Positions 27,114-35,807 of a stretch of 64,000 nt of DNA are shown in pieces. How positions within the stretch are numbered: the first letter of the stretch is position 1; each line of letters begins with the position of its first letter. Made by a program: the position numbers and the translations under genes. The DNA is from an uncultured Pelagibacteraceae bacterium. Its GTDB lineage: Bacteria > Pseudomonadota > Alphaproteobacteria > Pelagibacterales > Pelagibacteraceae. Location: NCBI GenBank assembly GCA_902557215.1, contig CACDZM010000001.1:62001-126000 (forward strand), written 5' to 3'. Below the pieces are notes generated by a model that was not told the origin of the DNA, ran no database searches, and saw only the letters and a list, made by a program, of their open reading frames with translations.

Positions 27114-27471
27114 ATCTACAAATGCCTATAAAACAATTAGTGAAGTTGTTAAAATAGTTGGTCTTAGATCCAAAAAAGGTCAATCTTTACCAACTCACAC
27201 CATTCGTTTCTGGGAAACAAAATTTAAGCAGATACGGCCTAAAATATTTAATGGTAATAGAAGATATTATGATGAAAAAAATATTGAAATTATTAAAAAA
27301 ATTCATTTTCTCCTAAAAAGCAAAGGAATGACTATCAATGGTGTGAAAAAATTCTTAGACGAGGAAAATTCTTTAAATCTTGACGAAACTTTAAATCACT
27401 CTATAAAAGCATTAAAAATTAAAAATAGATTAACTAAAATTTCTGGAATTATAAAAAGTTTAAAAAAATAA
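27106..27471 (+). CDS. MerR-family transcriptional regulator
   Basis: The 121-residue product has a MerR winged helix-turn-helix: KTISEVVKIVGL, HTIRFWETKFKQIRPKIFNGNRRYY and MTINGVKKFL. A short coiled tail follows. This gene sits after ihfA in many alphaproteobacteria, where its target is unknown. No cysteine metal-binding site is present, so a metal-sensing role is unlikely. It overlaps ihfA by 8 bp. Confidence 0.9.
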   Translation: MSKSTNAYKTISEVVKIVGLRSKKGQSLPTHTIRFWETKFKQIRPKIFNGNRRYYDEKNIEIIKKIHFLLKSKGMTINGVKKFLDEENSLNLDETLNHSIKALKIKNRLTKISGIIKSLKK

Positions 27472-27476
27472 TACTT

Positions 27477-27668
27477 ATGGCAAAAAAAACACATATAAAA
27501 GTAAGACTTGTTCCCGAGACTAAACCAGATAGTCCTTTTTTTTACTATGTTAAAAAGCCTGCTGGTGGTGAAAAAGCTAAAATAAAATTAAAAGCTAATA
27601 AATATAATCCATCATCTCGCAAACATGAAGTTTTTGTAGAGAAAAAACTTCCTCCTCATAGTAAATAA
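27477..27668 (+). CDS. rpmG: 50S ribosomal protein L33
   Basis: Small component of the large ribosomal subunit. The 63-residue product matches the L33 pattern of alphaproteobacteria: MAKKTHIKVRLVPE, then FFYYVKKP, KLKANKYNPSSRKHEVFVEKK. The zinc-binding cysteines of some L33 proteins are absent, as in the zinc-free form. It lies 5 bp after merR and ends at the base before the convergent chorismate mutase stop. Confidence 0.9.
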   Translation: MAKKTHIKVRLVPETKPDSPFFYYVKKPAGGEKAKIKLKANKYNPSSRKHEVFVEKKLPPHSK

Positions 27669-27959
27669 CTATTTTCTTTTAAAATTTCTTCTTTCGAAGT
27701 CTATGTAAGCTGATATCATATTTTTCCAAATCCGATTTGTTATTTTGGGATCAATTTCATTTTTTATAGACTTATTTTTAATATTTTTAAGAATAACAGA
27801 TATCCTCTTTTTATCTACAATTTCATATTTATAAGTTTTGAGTTTAAGAACATCACTGACTATATTTGTTCTCTTTTTAATCAATTTAATAAGTTTGTTG
27901 TCAAGACTATCCAGTTTTTTTCTTAATATATTTAATCTTTTTTTTTTATCAGGCGACAT
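27669..27959 (-). CDS. Chorismate mutase, AroQ type
   Basis: Converts chorismate to prephenate for phenylalanine and tyrosine synthesis. The 96-residue all-helical product has LRKKLDSLDNKLIKLIKKRTNIVSDV, with the first active-site Arg, a Lys in LKLKTY, and RIWKNMISAYIDFERR at the end of the third helix. Size and pattern fit the monofunctional AroQ-alpha/PheA N-domain group. It is divergent from heme A synthase with 43 bp between starts. Confidence 0.88.
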   Translation of the reverse strand: MSPDKKKRLNILRKKLDSLDNKLIKLIKKRTNIVSDVLKLKTYKYEIVDKKRISVILKNIKNKSIKNEIDPKITNRIWKNMISAYIDFERRNFKRK

Positions 27960-28002
27960 TTGTTCAATTGGAATTATTAATAAATATTATATTTAAACGA
28001 GT

Positions 28003-29022
28003 ATGTATACTGAAATTAATAATAAATACAGATTGTATATATCTAATTGGTTATTATTGATGTTTTTTTTAGTTTCATCAATGATTGTTGTTGGTGGATT
28101 AACAAGGTTAACAGACTCTGGGTTATCAATCACAGAATGGGAATTTTTTAGGGGGTTTTTACCACCATTAAATAATGAAACATGGAATGATTATTTTAAC
28201 TCATACAAAAAAATTCCAGAGTTTGAATTACAAAACTTCTCAATGAATTTGAACGAATTTAAAATTATTTTTTGGTGGGAATGGGCACATAGATTTTTTG
28301 GTCGATTAATTGGATTGTGCTTTTTAATACCTTTAATTTTTTTTAGCATAAAAATTGGATTCAAAAAACTTACTAACCTGCATTTGATTTTCCTATTAAT
28401 ATGTTTTCAAGGGTTTTTGGGCTGGTATATGGTTAAAAGTGGCTTAGTAAATAATGTTGATGTTAGTCATTTTAGATTATCAATCCATCTTTTATTTGCT
28501 TTCATAATCTTATCTTTAATTTACTGGAACTTTTTGGATTTAATGTATCCTAGAGAAAATGACAAAAAAATGAAAAATTTCTTACCTGAGATTTTTATAA
28601 TTACGATCTTTTTACAAATTATATTTGGTGCTTTTGTTTCCGGAATGGATGCAGGAAAAATTTATAACACATGGCCATTAATGGGTAATTCATATTTTCC
28701 AGACGATAATAAAATAATCAATTTGTTTAAGCTTTCTGCATTCAGTGATCCATCATTAGTTCAGTACTTACATCGGAATATGGCTTATTTAATATTGACT
28801 TTGTACATGATTATTACCTTTATAATTTATAAAAAAAAAATTGTTTTTTTATTTAAACCTATAGTAATTTTAGGTTTTACTATCTTACTACAAATTTTGT
28901 TGGGTATATTCACTTTACTAAGTGGAGCGGGTATCTTTATTTCTTCGTTACACCAGTTTAGTTCAATTTTACTAATAACTGCTTCATTATATTTTTTATA
29001 TAAAAACAGGTATAATTTTTAA
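28003..29022 (+). CDS. ctaA: Heme A synthase (COX15/CtaA)
   Basis: Oxidises heme O to heme A for cytochrome c oxidase. The 339-residue membrane protein has about eight helices and the paired heme-binding histidines: WEWAHRFFGRLIGL, VDVSHFRLSIHLL, LVQYLHRNMAYLI and SSLHQFSSILL. The N-terminal VVGGLTRLTDSGLSITEW is the family signature. Its stop directly abuts the stop of a convergent gene. Confidence 0.95.
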   Translation: MYTEINNKYRLYISNWLLLMFFLVSSMIVVGGLTRLTDSGLSITEWEFFRGFLPPLNNETWNDYFNSYKKIPEFELQNFSMNLNEFKIIFWWEWAHRFFGRLIGLCFLIPLIFFSIKIGFKKLTNLHLIFLLICFQGFLGWYMVKSGLVNNVDVSHFRLSIHLLFAFIILSLIYWNFLDLMYPRENDKKMKNFLPEIFIITIFLQIIFGAFVSGMDAGKIYNTWPLMGNSYFPDDNKIINLFKLSAFSDPSLVQYLHRNMAYLILTLYMIITFIIYKKKIVFLFKPIVILGFTILLQILLGIFTLLSGAGIFISSLHQFSSILLITASLYFLYKNRYNF

Positions 29023-30132
29023 TTATTTTCTCTCAATAACAAATAGTTCGTTATTAAAATATAATCCTTTATTTTTATTAACAATTTGTTGGACAATTTT
29101 TTGATAATTTTTTTTTTTTTCTGCACTCAGTATTTGTTTGTCAGATATTTGATTTACATAAATTGCAGCGTTCCATGCAGAAAATATAAGTGATGTAGCG
29201 ATACCTCCACTTATTTCATTAGGCAAAGCTCTTAATACATATCTTATATTTGTTTTTTTGTTAAATTTAAGATCTTTTAATAAATTTTTGTCAGTATTTT
29301 TTTTAATATATTTCAAAATTGATTTATATAATGAGGGAAATGGTTTTTCTTTTGGCCAAATTTTCTTAATTATTTGGTTACCAGGGTCATTTCCACAGGC
29401 ATGAATAACTGCTAATTTACCTTTTTTATTTAATGACTTAATCATTGGATCAATCACATATCTTACTTTTTTTTCAACAGATATTCTTGATCTATAAGGT
29501 TGTGAAGCTATAATCAAATCAAAATTATTCTTACCATTATTTTTTTTTGGAATAATATTTTTTAAAGAAAATTCCTGATCTTTTCTATAAATTATAATTA
29601 CTGAGGGCTCTTTATAAGTCGGATTACCATTTATTGGGTTTCTTTCAATTTGCCATTTTTTACTTAAAAACCCTTGGTTAAGTTTTCTTAGTTGATCAGA
29701 AAAATCAAGGGATGAATTTCCTTTTAGTTTTACAATTTTCCAATTCATTTTTTTTTGTTTCTTCTTATTATTTGACCTTAATGAAGTAGACTCAACATAG
29801 TTTAGATTTGAAATGACAAATACTGTATTTTGATGTTCTATAAATCTGTCAGGGAGTTTTTCAAGACCAAGCCTAACATCTTCTAAACTTATTTCTTTAG
29901 TACTTATTAACATAGGAATATGTGGCATTTTTTGGTGACATTGTCTCATAACACTCATTAATAAAGATCCATCTCCCATCCCTGCATCAAAGACTTTTAA
30001 TGCAGGATATTTAGGTTTTAGCTTTCGAATTATTGGTTTTAAAGCATCAGCAATTTTATTTTTTTCATTTGTAGTAGTTACAAAAAGTAAATATTTTTGC
30101 CTGTTATCAAAAAATCTAAAATTCTTCTTCAT
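29023..30132 (-). CDS. Putative SAM-dependent methyltransferase-like protein, function unknown
   Basis: I do not recognise a named family. The 369-residue product has a probable S-adenosylmethionine-binding motif I, FDAGMGDGSLLMS (about residues 48-60), a later DLIIASQPYRSRIS stretch in the position of a methyltransferase motif IV, and a GKLAVIHACGNDPGNQ strand. The C-terminal half (GGIATSLIFSAWNAAIYVNQ) is unlike common methyltransferases. It lies 14 bp after an alpha/beta hydrolase in an operon with metY, so it may act on a sulfur-containing or amino-acid-derived metabolite; that is inference. Confidence 0.65.
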   Translation of the reverse strand: MKKNFRFFDNRQKYLLFVTTTNEKNKIADALKPIIRKLKPKYPALKVFDAGMGDGSLLMSVMRQCHQKMPHIPMLISTKEISLEDVRLGLEKLPDRFIEHQNTVFVISNLNYVESTSLRSNNKKKQKKMNWKIVKLKGNSSLDFSDQLRKLNQGFLSKKWQIERNPINGNPTYKEPSVIIIYRKDQEFSLKNIIPKKNNGKNNFDLIIASQPYRSRISVEKKVRYVIDPMIKSLNKKGKLAVIHACGNDPGNQIIKKIWPKEKPFPSLYKSILKYIKKNTDKNLLKDLKFNKKTNIRYVLRALPNEISGGIATSLIFSAWNAAIYVNQISDKQILSAEKKKNYQKIVQQIVNKNKGLYFNNELFVIERK

Positions 30133-30146
30133 AAGTATGTAAGTGC

Positions 30147-30962
30147 TTATTTTTTTGGTGGATAATTTGTTGTTATAAATTTTTTTAGAACTTTAAGAAC
30201 TCTATCAGCTTCTTCCAATAACATCATATGTCCGCAGTTATCAATAATATCCACTTGACTACCTTCAATCAAATCCGCAAGTTTTTTTCCCTCTTTAACT
30301 GGGCACATTTTATCATCGGTTGCTAGTATTGATAGGGTGGGGATTTTTATTTTTTTTGCAGCTTCGAAACCATTTTTGTAGTTATCGCAAGCTCTAAAAT
30401 CAACCCCCAGAGTATTCTTAATTGTTCTGGTTTTTGCTAACATAGAACCAGTATTTATATGATAAAGACCTGGTACGGGGTGTCCTCCAAAATGACCAGC
30501 TGGTCCATGCGCCCAATCCATCATCAATTCTACTGCTTTTGGGTCATCGTTCTCCGCTAAAGATAATAGCTCAGGGTTCATTGGAATTGCACCTGCACCT
30601 CCCATAAGACTCAAAGTTTTTATTTTATTAGGATATCTTGCGGTACATTCAACTGTAACTAAACACCCTTGTGAGTGACCAACTAATGATGCCTCTTTGT
30701 ATCCTACAGCATCTATAACATCATTAATCCAATCAGCCATTGCCTCAATAGATTTTAAACTTTCCCCTCCAGATAAACCATGCCCAGGCATATCTAGTGC
30801 CAAAACACTATAACCATGAAAAGCAAAATATCTTGTTTGCAACACCCAGGTCATATGAGTAAGTCCACTACCGTGAACAAATATTATTAAAGGTTTACCC
30901 TTGTCGAATGGTCTACCGCCAGTTGATGCGTAGACTTCATGATTATTTACTTTAAATTTCAT
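30147..30962 (-). CDS. Alpha/beta-fold hydrolase
   Basis: The 271-residue product has the alpha/beta-hydrolase catalytic triad: Ser in GHSQGC, Asp in ATDDKMCPV and His in NCGHMMLLEE. The oxyanion region IIFVHGSGLTHMTW is typical. It resembles broad lactonase/esterase groups more than homoserine acetyltransferase MetX. Its start overlaps the metY stop by 4 bp, so it is co-translated with a homocysteine synthase; the substrate is not evident. Confidence 0.88.
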   Translation of the reverse strand: MKFKVNNHEVYASTGGRPFDKGKPLIIFVHGSGLTHMTWVLQTRYFAFHGYSVLALDMPGHGLSGGESLKSIEAMADWINDVIDAVGYKEASLVGHSQGCLVTVECTARYPNKIKTLSLMGGAGAIPMNPELLSLAENDDPKAVELMMDWAHGPAGHFGGHPVPGLYHINTGSMLAKTRTIKNTLGVDFRACDNYKNGFEAAKKIKIPTLSILATDDKMCPVKEGKKLADLIEGSQVDIIDNCGHMMLLEEADRVLKVLKKFITTNYPPKK

Positions 30963-32293
30963 TGATTGGATACGAGCCTAGGTTTTCTAGCAGCTCTAAA
31001 TCCATTCTCAAAATCATTCTTAATATCATCAATGTCTTCAATCCCAACAGAAAGTCTAATCATGTCATGAGATAATCCTGCAAATTTCAATGTAGCCTCA
31101 TCCATTTGAGAGTGAGTTGCTGAAGCGGGGTGAATAACAAGCGTTCTAGTATCTCCAACATTAGCCAAATGAGAAGCTAATTTAACATTGTTAATAAAAG
31201 CTTCACCAGCTTCCTTACCACCTTTAATACCAAAGGCTATCATCGAACCTTTGCCATTTGGTAGTAATTTATTTGCTAATTCATGATCAGGATGATCAGG
31301 GACACTCGGATGTGAGACCCAAGCAACACTTTCATGTCCTAGTAGATATTTAACCATTTTTTCAGCATTAGCACAATGTTTTTGCATCCTTACTGATAAA
31401 GTTTCAATACCCTGTAAAACATTCCAAGCATTTTGTGGACTTAAACAAGGTCCGAAATCTCTCATACCTTCGGCTCTTGCTTTCATAGTAAATGCTGTTG
31501 GTCCAAACTCTTCAGCAAAAGATAAACCATGATAACCTTCGTAAGGTTGTGTCATTGTAGGAAATTTATCATTTTGCATCCAATCAAATTTTCCTCCTTC
31601 AACAATTATTCCTGCCATTGAGGATCCATGACCAGCCATCCATTTGGTTAATGAGTGAACTACAATATCAGCGCCGTGTTCAATTGGCCGACATAGATAG
31701 GGTGTTTGGTATGTTGCATCAATCATCAAAGGTATACCTGCTTCATGAGCAATATTTGCTATTGCTGGCATATCCATCAACTCATTCCCAGGATTACCAA
31801 CAAGTTCCCCAAAAATTCCTTTAGTATTTTTTTGTATTGCTTTCTTAAATCCTTCTGTATCTCTAGGTTTTACAAAAGTAGTTTTTATTCCAAATTTTGG
31901 CAAGGTCAGTCTAAAAAGATTTACTGTACCTCCATATAATTGCGATGAAACAACTAAATGATCTCCAGCCTCACACAATGTCATTACAGCTAGGAATATT
32001 GCACTCATTCCTGAGGAAGTTGCTAAAGCTGCTGTACCACCTTCAAGTGACGCAACTCTTTCTTCAAGAACCGCAACTGTTGGGTTTGATATTCGACTAT
32101 ATATGTGACCACCTCTTTCAAGATTAAATAGTGCAGCAGCGTGATCTACGTCATCAAATAAATATGAAGTTGTTTGGTAAATTGGAACTTGTCTAGAGCC
32201 AGCATTTTTATGTGGTTGATATCCGGCATGAAGACTTAATGTATCAAATTTGTATGTTTTAGCGTCTGCGCTTTTATTTTTTTTATCTTTCAT
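30959..32293 (-). CDS. metY: O-acetylhomoserine (thiol)-lyase / homocysteine synthase
   Basis: PLP enzyme that makes homocysteine from O-acetylhomoserine and sulfide or methanethiol. The 444-residue product has LSLHAGYQPHKNAGSRQVPIYQTTSY at the start, SGMSAIFLAVMTL, and the PLP-lysine in VVHSLTKWMAGHG. The length marks the MetY group rather than MetB/MetC. It leads an operon with a hydrolase and a methyltransferase-like gene and is divergent from rplM, 91 bp away. I searched that gap by eye for SAM-II and SAM-V riboswitch patterns and found none. Confidence 0.94.
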   Translation of the reverse strand: MKDKKNKSADAKTYKFDTLSLHAGYQPHKNAGSRQVPIYQTTSYLFDDVDHAAALFNLERGGHIYSRISNPTVAVLEERVASLEGGTAALATSSGMSAIFLAVMTLCEAGDHLVVSSQLYGGTVNLFRLTLPKFGIKTTFVKPRDTEGFKKAIQKNTKGIFGELVGNPGNELMDMPAIANIAHEAGIPLMIDATYQTPYLCRPIEHGADIVVHSLTKWMAGHGSSMAGIIVEGGKFDWMQNDKFPTMTQPYEGYHGLSFAEEFGPTAFTMKARAEGMRDFGPCLSPQNAWNVLQGIETLSVRMQKHCANAEKMVKYLLGHESVAWVSHPSVPDHPDHELANKLLPNGKGSMIAFGIKGGKEAGEAFINNVKLASHLANVGDTRTLVIHPASATHSQMDEATLKFAGLSHDMIRLSVGIEDIDDIKNDFENGFRAARKPRLVSNQ

Positions 32294-32345
32294 AAATAAT
32301 CCTTATTTTTAAATGTTAATAGTTAAGTATCAACATTAATATAAA

Positions 32346-32373
32346 TTGACAATATGACATTTATCAGTATTAA
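32346..32373 (+). promoter_or_regulatory. Candidate sigma-70 promoter for rplM-rpsI
   Basis: Consensus -35 TTGACA at 32346-32351, a 16-bp spacer, and -10 TATTAA at 32368-32373. Transcription would begin about 32380, only a few bases before the rplM ATG at 32385, implying a very short or absent leader. A full TTGACA is rare in this AT-rich DNA, which raises confidence. Confidence 0.55.
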
Positions 32374-32384
32374 TCGCGCCAATC

Positions 32385-32843
32385 ATGACTAAATTTGTTA
32401 ACAAAAATCAAATTAATAATAATTGGTATGAAATTGATGCTAAAAATGCTGTAATTGGCCGATTAGCAACTATAATTACAAAAATTATAAGAGGAAAAAA
32501 CAAGACTACATTTACACCTCATATGGATAATGGCGATTTTGTAGTTGTGAAAAATATAGAATATGCAAAATTTACTGGAAAAAAATTTCAGGATAAAAAA
32601 TATTATCGACACACTGGACATCCTGGGGGAATTAAAGTGACTACACCTGAAAAACTTCATGAAAAAAAACCTGATGAGGCTCTGAAACTGGCTGTTAAAA
32701 GAATGCTTCCAGGAGGTGTATTAGGAAGAAAACAACTTTCAAAATTAAAAATTTATTCTGGAAATAATCACCCACATACTGCACAAAATCCAAAAATTAT
32801 AGAATTAGAAAAATTAAATAATAAAAATTTGGTGCGAAACTAA
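32385..32843 (+). CDS. rplM: 50S ribosomal protein L13
   Basis: Large-subunit ribosomal protein. The 152-residue product has WYEIDAKNAVIGRLAT, then YYRHTGHPGGIK and AVKRMLPGGVLGRKQLSKLKIY, the family signature. It starts the rplM-rpsI pair, with S9 beginning one base after its stop, followed by argC as in many alphaproteobacteria. Confidence 0.97.
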   Translation: MTKFVNKNQINNNWYEIDAKNAVIGRLATIITKIIRGKNKTTFTPHMDNGDFVVVKNIEYAKFTGKKFQDKKYYRHTGHPGGIKVTTPEKLHEKKPDEALKLAVKRMLPGGVLGRKQLSKLKIYSGNNHPHTAQNPKIIELEKLNNKNLVRN

Positions 32844-32844
32844 C

Positions 32845-33282
32845 ATGGAAAACGCTCAGTTAAACAATAACAAATCAAAATTAAAATTAGATTTTAAAGA
32901 TAGTAAGTATGCCACGGGCAGACGAAAAACCTCCATTGCTAAGGTTTGGTTAAAAAAAGGCTCAGGTAAAATTTATGTTAATGGTAAACTCTTTAGTGAT
33001 TATTTCGTAAGTGAAAATCACAAAATGCAAATAACAAGACCTTTTGATATTATTAATCAACCAACTGCTTATGATGTAAAATGCAGTGTGAGCGGAGGCG
33101 GCCACACAGGCCAAGCAGGTGCTATGGTTCATGGTATTTCCAAAGCCTTAGTTTTATTTGATGAAAACCTAAAATCCACCTTAAAAACTCAGAACCTTAC
33201 TACTAGGGATCCAAGAGCAGTTGAAAGAAAAAAACCTGGTAGAAGAAAAGCAAGAAGAAGCTTTCAATTTTCTAAAAGATAA
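32845..33282 (+). CDS. rpsI: 30S ribosomal protein S9
   Basis: Small-subunit protein whose C-terminal tail reaches the P-site tRNA. The 145-residue product has YATGRRKTSIAKVWLKKG, GGGHTGQAGAMVHGISKAL and the basic end KKPGRRKARRSFQFSKR. About 20 residues precede the conserved core (MENAQLNNNKSKLKLDF), a lysine/asparagine-rich extension also seen in shorter form in other alphaproteobacteria. Start codon is one base after the rplM stop. Confidence 0.97.
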   Translation: MENAQLNNNKSKLKLDFKDSKYATGRRKTSIAKVWLKKGSGKIYVNGKLFSDYFVSENHKMQITRPFDIINQPTAYDVKCSVSGGGHTGQAGAMVHGISKALVLFDENLKSTLKTQNLTTRDPRAVERKKPGRRKARRSFQFSKR

Positions 33283-33315
33283 TTTTTTTTTTAATTTAAA
33301 CTGTTATTATATTCA

Positions 33316-34338
33316 ATGTCTAAGATAAATGTACTAATTGCTGGATCAACGGGTTATATAGGTGTTCAACTTATAAATTTATTAATTAAGCATAAAAAAA
33401 TTAATATAAAATATTTATGCGGTAATAGTTCTGCGGGTAAAGATATTTCTTCGTATGAAAAATCATTGAGAAACAAAAAACTACCGAAAATTATTAAATT
33501 TAATAAACATTTATTGAAAGATGTGGAAATTATATTTACTGCTCTTCCAAATGGTGAAGCACAATTAATTTCAAAAAAACTTTTAAAAAAAAATATCTTA
33601 ATAGATTTAGCTGCTGACTTTAGACTCGATAAAGCATCCTCATATCTAAAATGGTATAAGAAAATACATAAAGCACCAAATTTAATTAAAAAATCAATCT
33701 ATTCATTGCCAGAATTAACAGGTGACAAGATAAAAAAATTTCAAATAATTGCATGTCCTGGATGTTATCCAACATCTATTTTATTACCAATTATTCCACT
33801 AATTAAAAAAAATTTAATTAGAAAGAATAGTATTATCATAGACTCAAAATCTGGTTATTCAGGAGCTGGAAGGAGTGTGTATAAAAAACATAAAAATAAA
33901 AACCTATACGAGTCAATAAGTGCTTATGGAGTAGGATTTCATAGACATAATTCTGAAATTGAACAAATGATTAAAAATTATACAAAAAATAAATTTAAAT
34001 TTACTTTTACACCTCATTTATCCCCAATGTTTAGAGGAATTCTAACAACAATTTATGTAGATTTAGCAAAAGAAAAAACGATTAGTAACTTATTTAATGA
34101 ACTAAAAAAATTTTACAAAAAAGAAAAATTTGTAAAAATTGCCAAATTGAATTCATTTGTAAGTACTAATGATGTAATTAATACAAATAATTGCAAAATA
34201 TCTATTTGCAAATCAAAATATAAAGATAAAGCGATAATATTATCTTCTATTGATAATTTAATCAAAGGAGGGGCTGGACAAGCAATTCAGAATATGAATA
34301 TTTTAAAAAACTTTGATATAAATGAGGGTTTAAGATGA
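33316..34338 (+). CDS. argC: N-acetyl-gamma-glutamyl-phosphate reductase
   Basis: NADPH-dependent third step of arginine synthesis. The 340-residue product has the Rossmann start INVLIAGSTGYIGVQLINLL and the catalytic cysteine in IACPGCYPTSILLP, with SGYSGAGR and FTPHLSPMFRGILTT. The length marks the group without an N-terminal kinase. It follows rpsI by 33 bp and overlaps a small lipoprotein gene by 4 bp. Confidence 0.96.
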   Translation: MSKINVLIAGSTGYIGVQLINLLIKHKKINIKYLCGNSSAGKDISSYEKSLRNKKLPKIIKFNKHLLKDVEIIFTALPNGEAQLISKKLLKKNILIDLAADFRLDKASSYLKWYKKIHKAPNLIKKSIYSLPELTGDKIKKFQIIACPGCYPTSILLPIIPLIKKNLIRKNSIIIDSKSGYSGAGRSVYKKHKNKNLYESISAYGVGFHRHNSEIEQMIKNYTKNKFKFTFTPHLSPMFRGILTTIYVDLAKEKTISNLFNELKKFYKKEKFVKIAKLNSFVSTNDVINTNNCKISICKSKYKDKAIILSSIDNLIKGGAGQAIQNMNILKNFDINEGLR

Positions 34339-34508
34339 ATAAATATTTATTAATTTTTTTGTTTTTAATAAGCTGTTCTTCAAACAGTGACATAACTCAA
34401 AAAAATTTTCAAAATTTAGATTTTTCAAACGATCTAACTTTCGAGGAATTTAAAGAAAAATTAGAGGAATATGCGAAAAGCCAACCTTATCCTAATATAG
34501 ATAACTAG
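34335..34508 (+). CDS. Small lipoprotein, 57 residues, function unknown
   Basis: An ATG overlapping the argC stop (ATGA) opens a 57-codon frame, MNKYLLIFLFLISCSSNS..., with a clear signal peptide and lipobox LISC (Cys14) followed by a short acidic helix (LTFEEFKEKLEEYAK) and a Pro-rich end. The frame stops one base before the hom ATG, so argC, this gene and hom are probably one operon. Similar tiny lipoproteins occur at lipoprotein-rich alphaproteobacterial loci, but I recognise no family. Confidence 0.65.
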   Translation: MNKYLLIFLFLISCSSNSDITQKNFQNLDFSNDLTFEEFKEKLEEYAKSQPYPNIDN

Positions 34509-34509
34509 A

Positions 34510-35802
34510 ATGAAAAAAAATATTAATATTGCTATAGTCGGTTTAGGTCAAATAGGAATTTATCTTTATAACGAATTAAATCTTAAAAAAAATGAAATTG
34601 AAAAAAAAACAGGTAAAAAAATTAAGATTGTAGCTATTTCTGCAAAAAGAAGGAATAAAAAAAGACGTTTTTCTATTTCAAAAAAAATTTTTTACAAAAA
34701 TCCATTGAAAATTTTTGAAAAAGAAAAAATAGATATTTTATTTGAATGTATAGGGTTTTCCGATGGGATATCTAAAAAATTAGTTGAAAAAGCATTAAAT
34801 AGTAAAGTTCATGTAATTACTCCAAATAAAGCACTAATTTCAAAACATGGAGATAATCTTGCTATATTAGCAGAGAAAAACAAAGTCAATTTGGAGTTTG
34901 AGGCTTCAGTGGCTGGCGGTATTCCTATCTTAAGAACTATTAAAGAGGGCTTATCAACCAATAAAATTAATAAAGTTTACGGTATTTTAAATGGCACTAC
35001 AAATTACATTTTATCTGAAATGGAAAGTTCAAATCAGACATTTGATAAAGTGTTACAGAAAGCACAAAAACTAGGTTTTGCAGAACCAGGTAACCCAAAA
35101 CTTGATCTAAATGGGTTTGATGCATTTGCTAAAATAAGAATATTATCCGCGCTTTCATTTAATGGAAAAATTTCTAAAAGCAAATGTATCATGGAAGGTA
35201 TAGAGAATATTAAGCTAGAAGATATAAAAATTGCAAATCAATTAGGTTTAAGAATTAAGTTACTTGGTATTTCTGAAATAATTAATGGAAAATTATTTGA
35301 GACAGTACACCCGTGTCTTGTAAGCAAAAAAACCTATATTGGCAATGTCAATGGGGTGATGAATGCAGTTATTACAGAAGGCAAACCTGTAGGACAAAGT
35401 GTTTTACAAGGGGAGGGTGCTGGACCCGGCCCCACATCATCCTCTTTATTATCAGATTTGATGTCAATACTAAGAGGAAATATCAAATTTCCTTTCGGTA
35501 TATCGTCTAAAAAAAGAAAAACTATCAAAACATTTGATATAGATAATTATACAAATTCTCTTTATATTCGATTTGAGGTTAAGGATAAACAGGGTGTTTT
35601 ATCAAACATTACAAACAGGCTTGCAAAATTTAAAATTTCAGTTGACCGAATAATTCAAACACCTGATAAAAAGCATAAAAAAGCTAGAATTATTATAATT
35701 ACTCATAAAACTAAGGAGATAAATGCAAAAAAATGTCTTTCTATTTTTAAAATTAATAAAAATATCTTAAAACCTCCTACACTAATCAGATTATATGATT
35801 AA
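34510..35802 (+). CDS. hom: Homoserine dehydrogenase
   Basis: Reduces aspartate semialdehyde to homoserine, the branch point to methionine and threonine. The 430-residue product has the NAD(P)-binding start INIAIVGLGQIGIYLY, HVITPNKALIS, GGIPILRTIKEGL, NGTTNYIL and GFAEPGNPKLDLNGFDAFAK, and ends with an ACT domain (about 350-425, RFEVKDKQGVLSNIT) for amino-acid feedback. The product feeds the nearby metY pathway. It converges with a glycosyltransferase gene 5 bp away. Confidence 0.96.
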   Translation: MKKNINIAIVGLGQIGIYLYNELNLKKNEIEKKTGKKIKIVAISAKRRNKKRRFSISKKIFYKNPLKIFEKEKIDILFECIGFSDGISKKLVEKALNSKVHVITPNKALISKHGDNLAILAEKNKVNLEFEASVAGGIPILRTIKEGLSTNKINKVYGILNGTTNYILSEMESSNQTFDKVLQKAQKLGFAEPGNPKLDLNGFDAFAKIRILSALSFNGKISKSKCIMEGIENIKLEDIKIANQLGLRIKLLGISEIINGKLFETVHPCLVSKKTYIGNVNGVMNAVITEGKPVGQSVLQGEGAGPGPTSSSLLSDLMSILRGNIKFPFGISSKKRKTIKTFDIDNYTNSLYIRFEVKDKQGVLSNITNRLAKFKISVDRIIQTPDKKHKKARIIIITHKTKEINAKKCLSIFKINKNILKPPTLIRLYD

Positions 35803-35807
35803 GCCAA

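Noticed and set aside
31618-32127. Plus-strand open frames inside metY
   Set aside because: Antisense shadows of a complete PLP enzyme gene; no start signals or family patterns.
32294-32384. SAM riboswitch (SAM-II or SAM-V) upstream of metY
   Set aside because: SAR11 relatives are known to use these before methionine genes, but the 91-bp gap has no matching conserved core on the minus strand and is shared with the rplM promoter.
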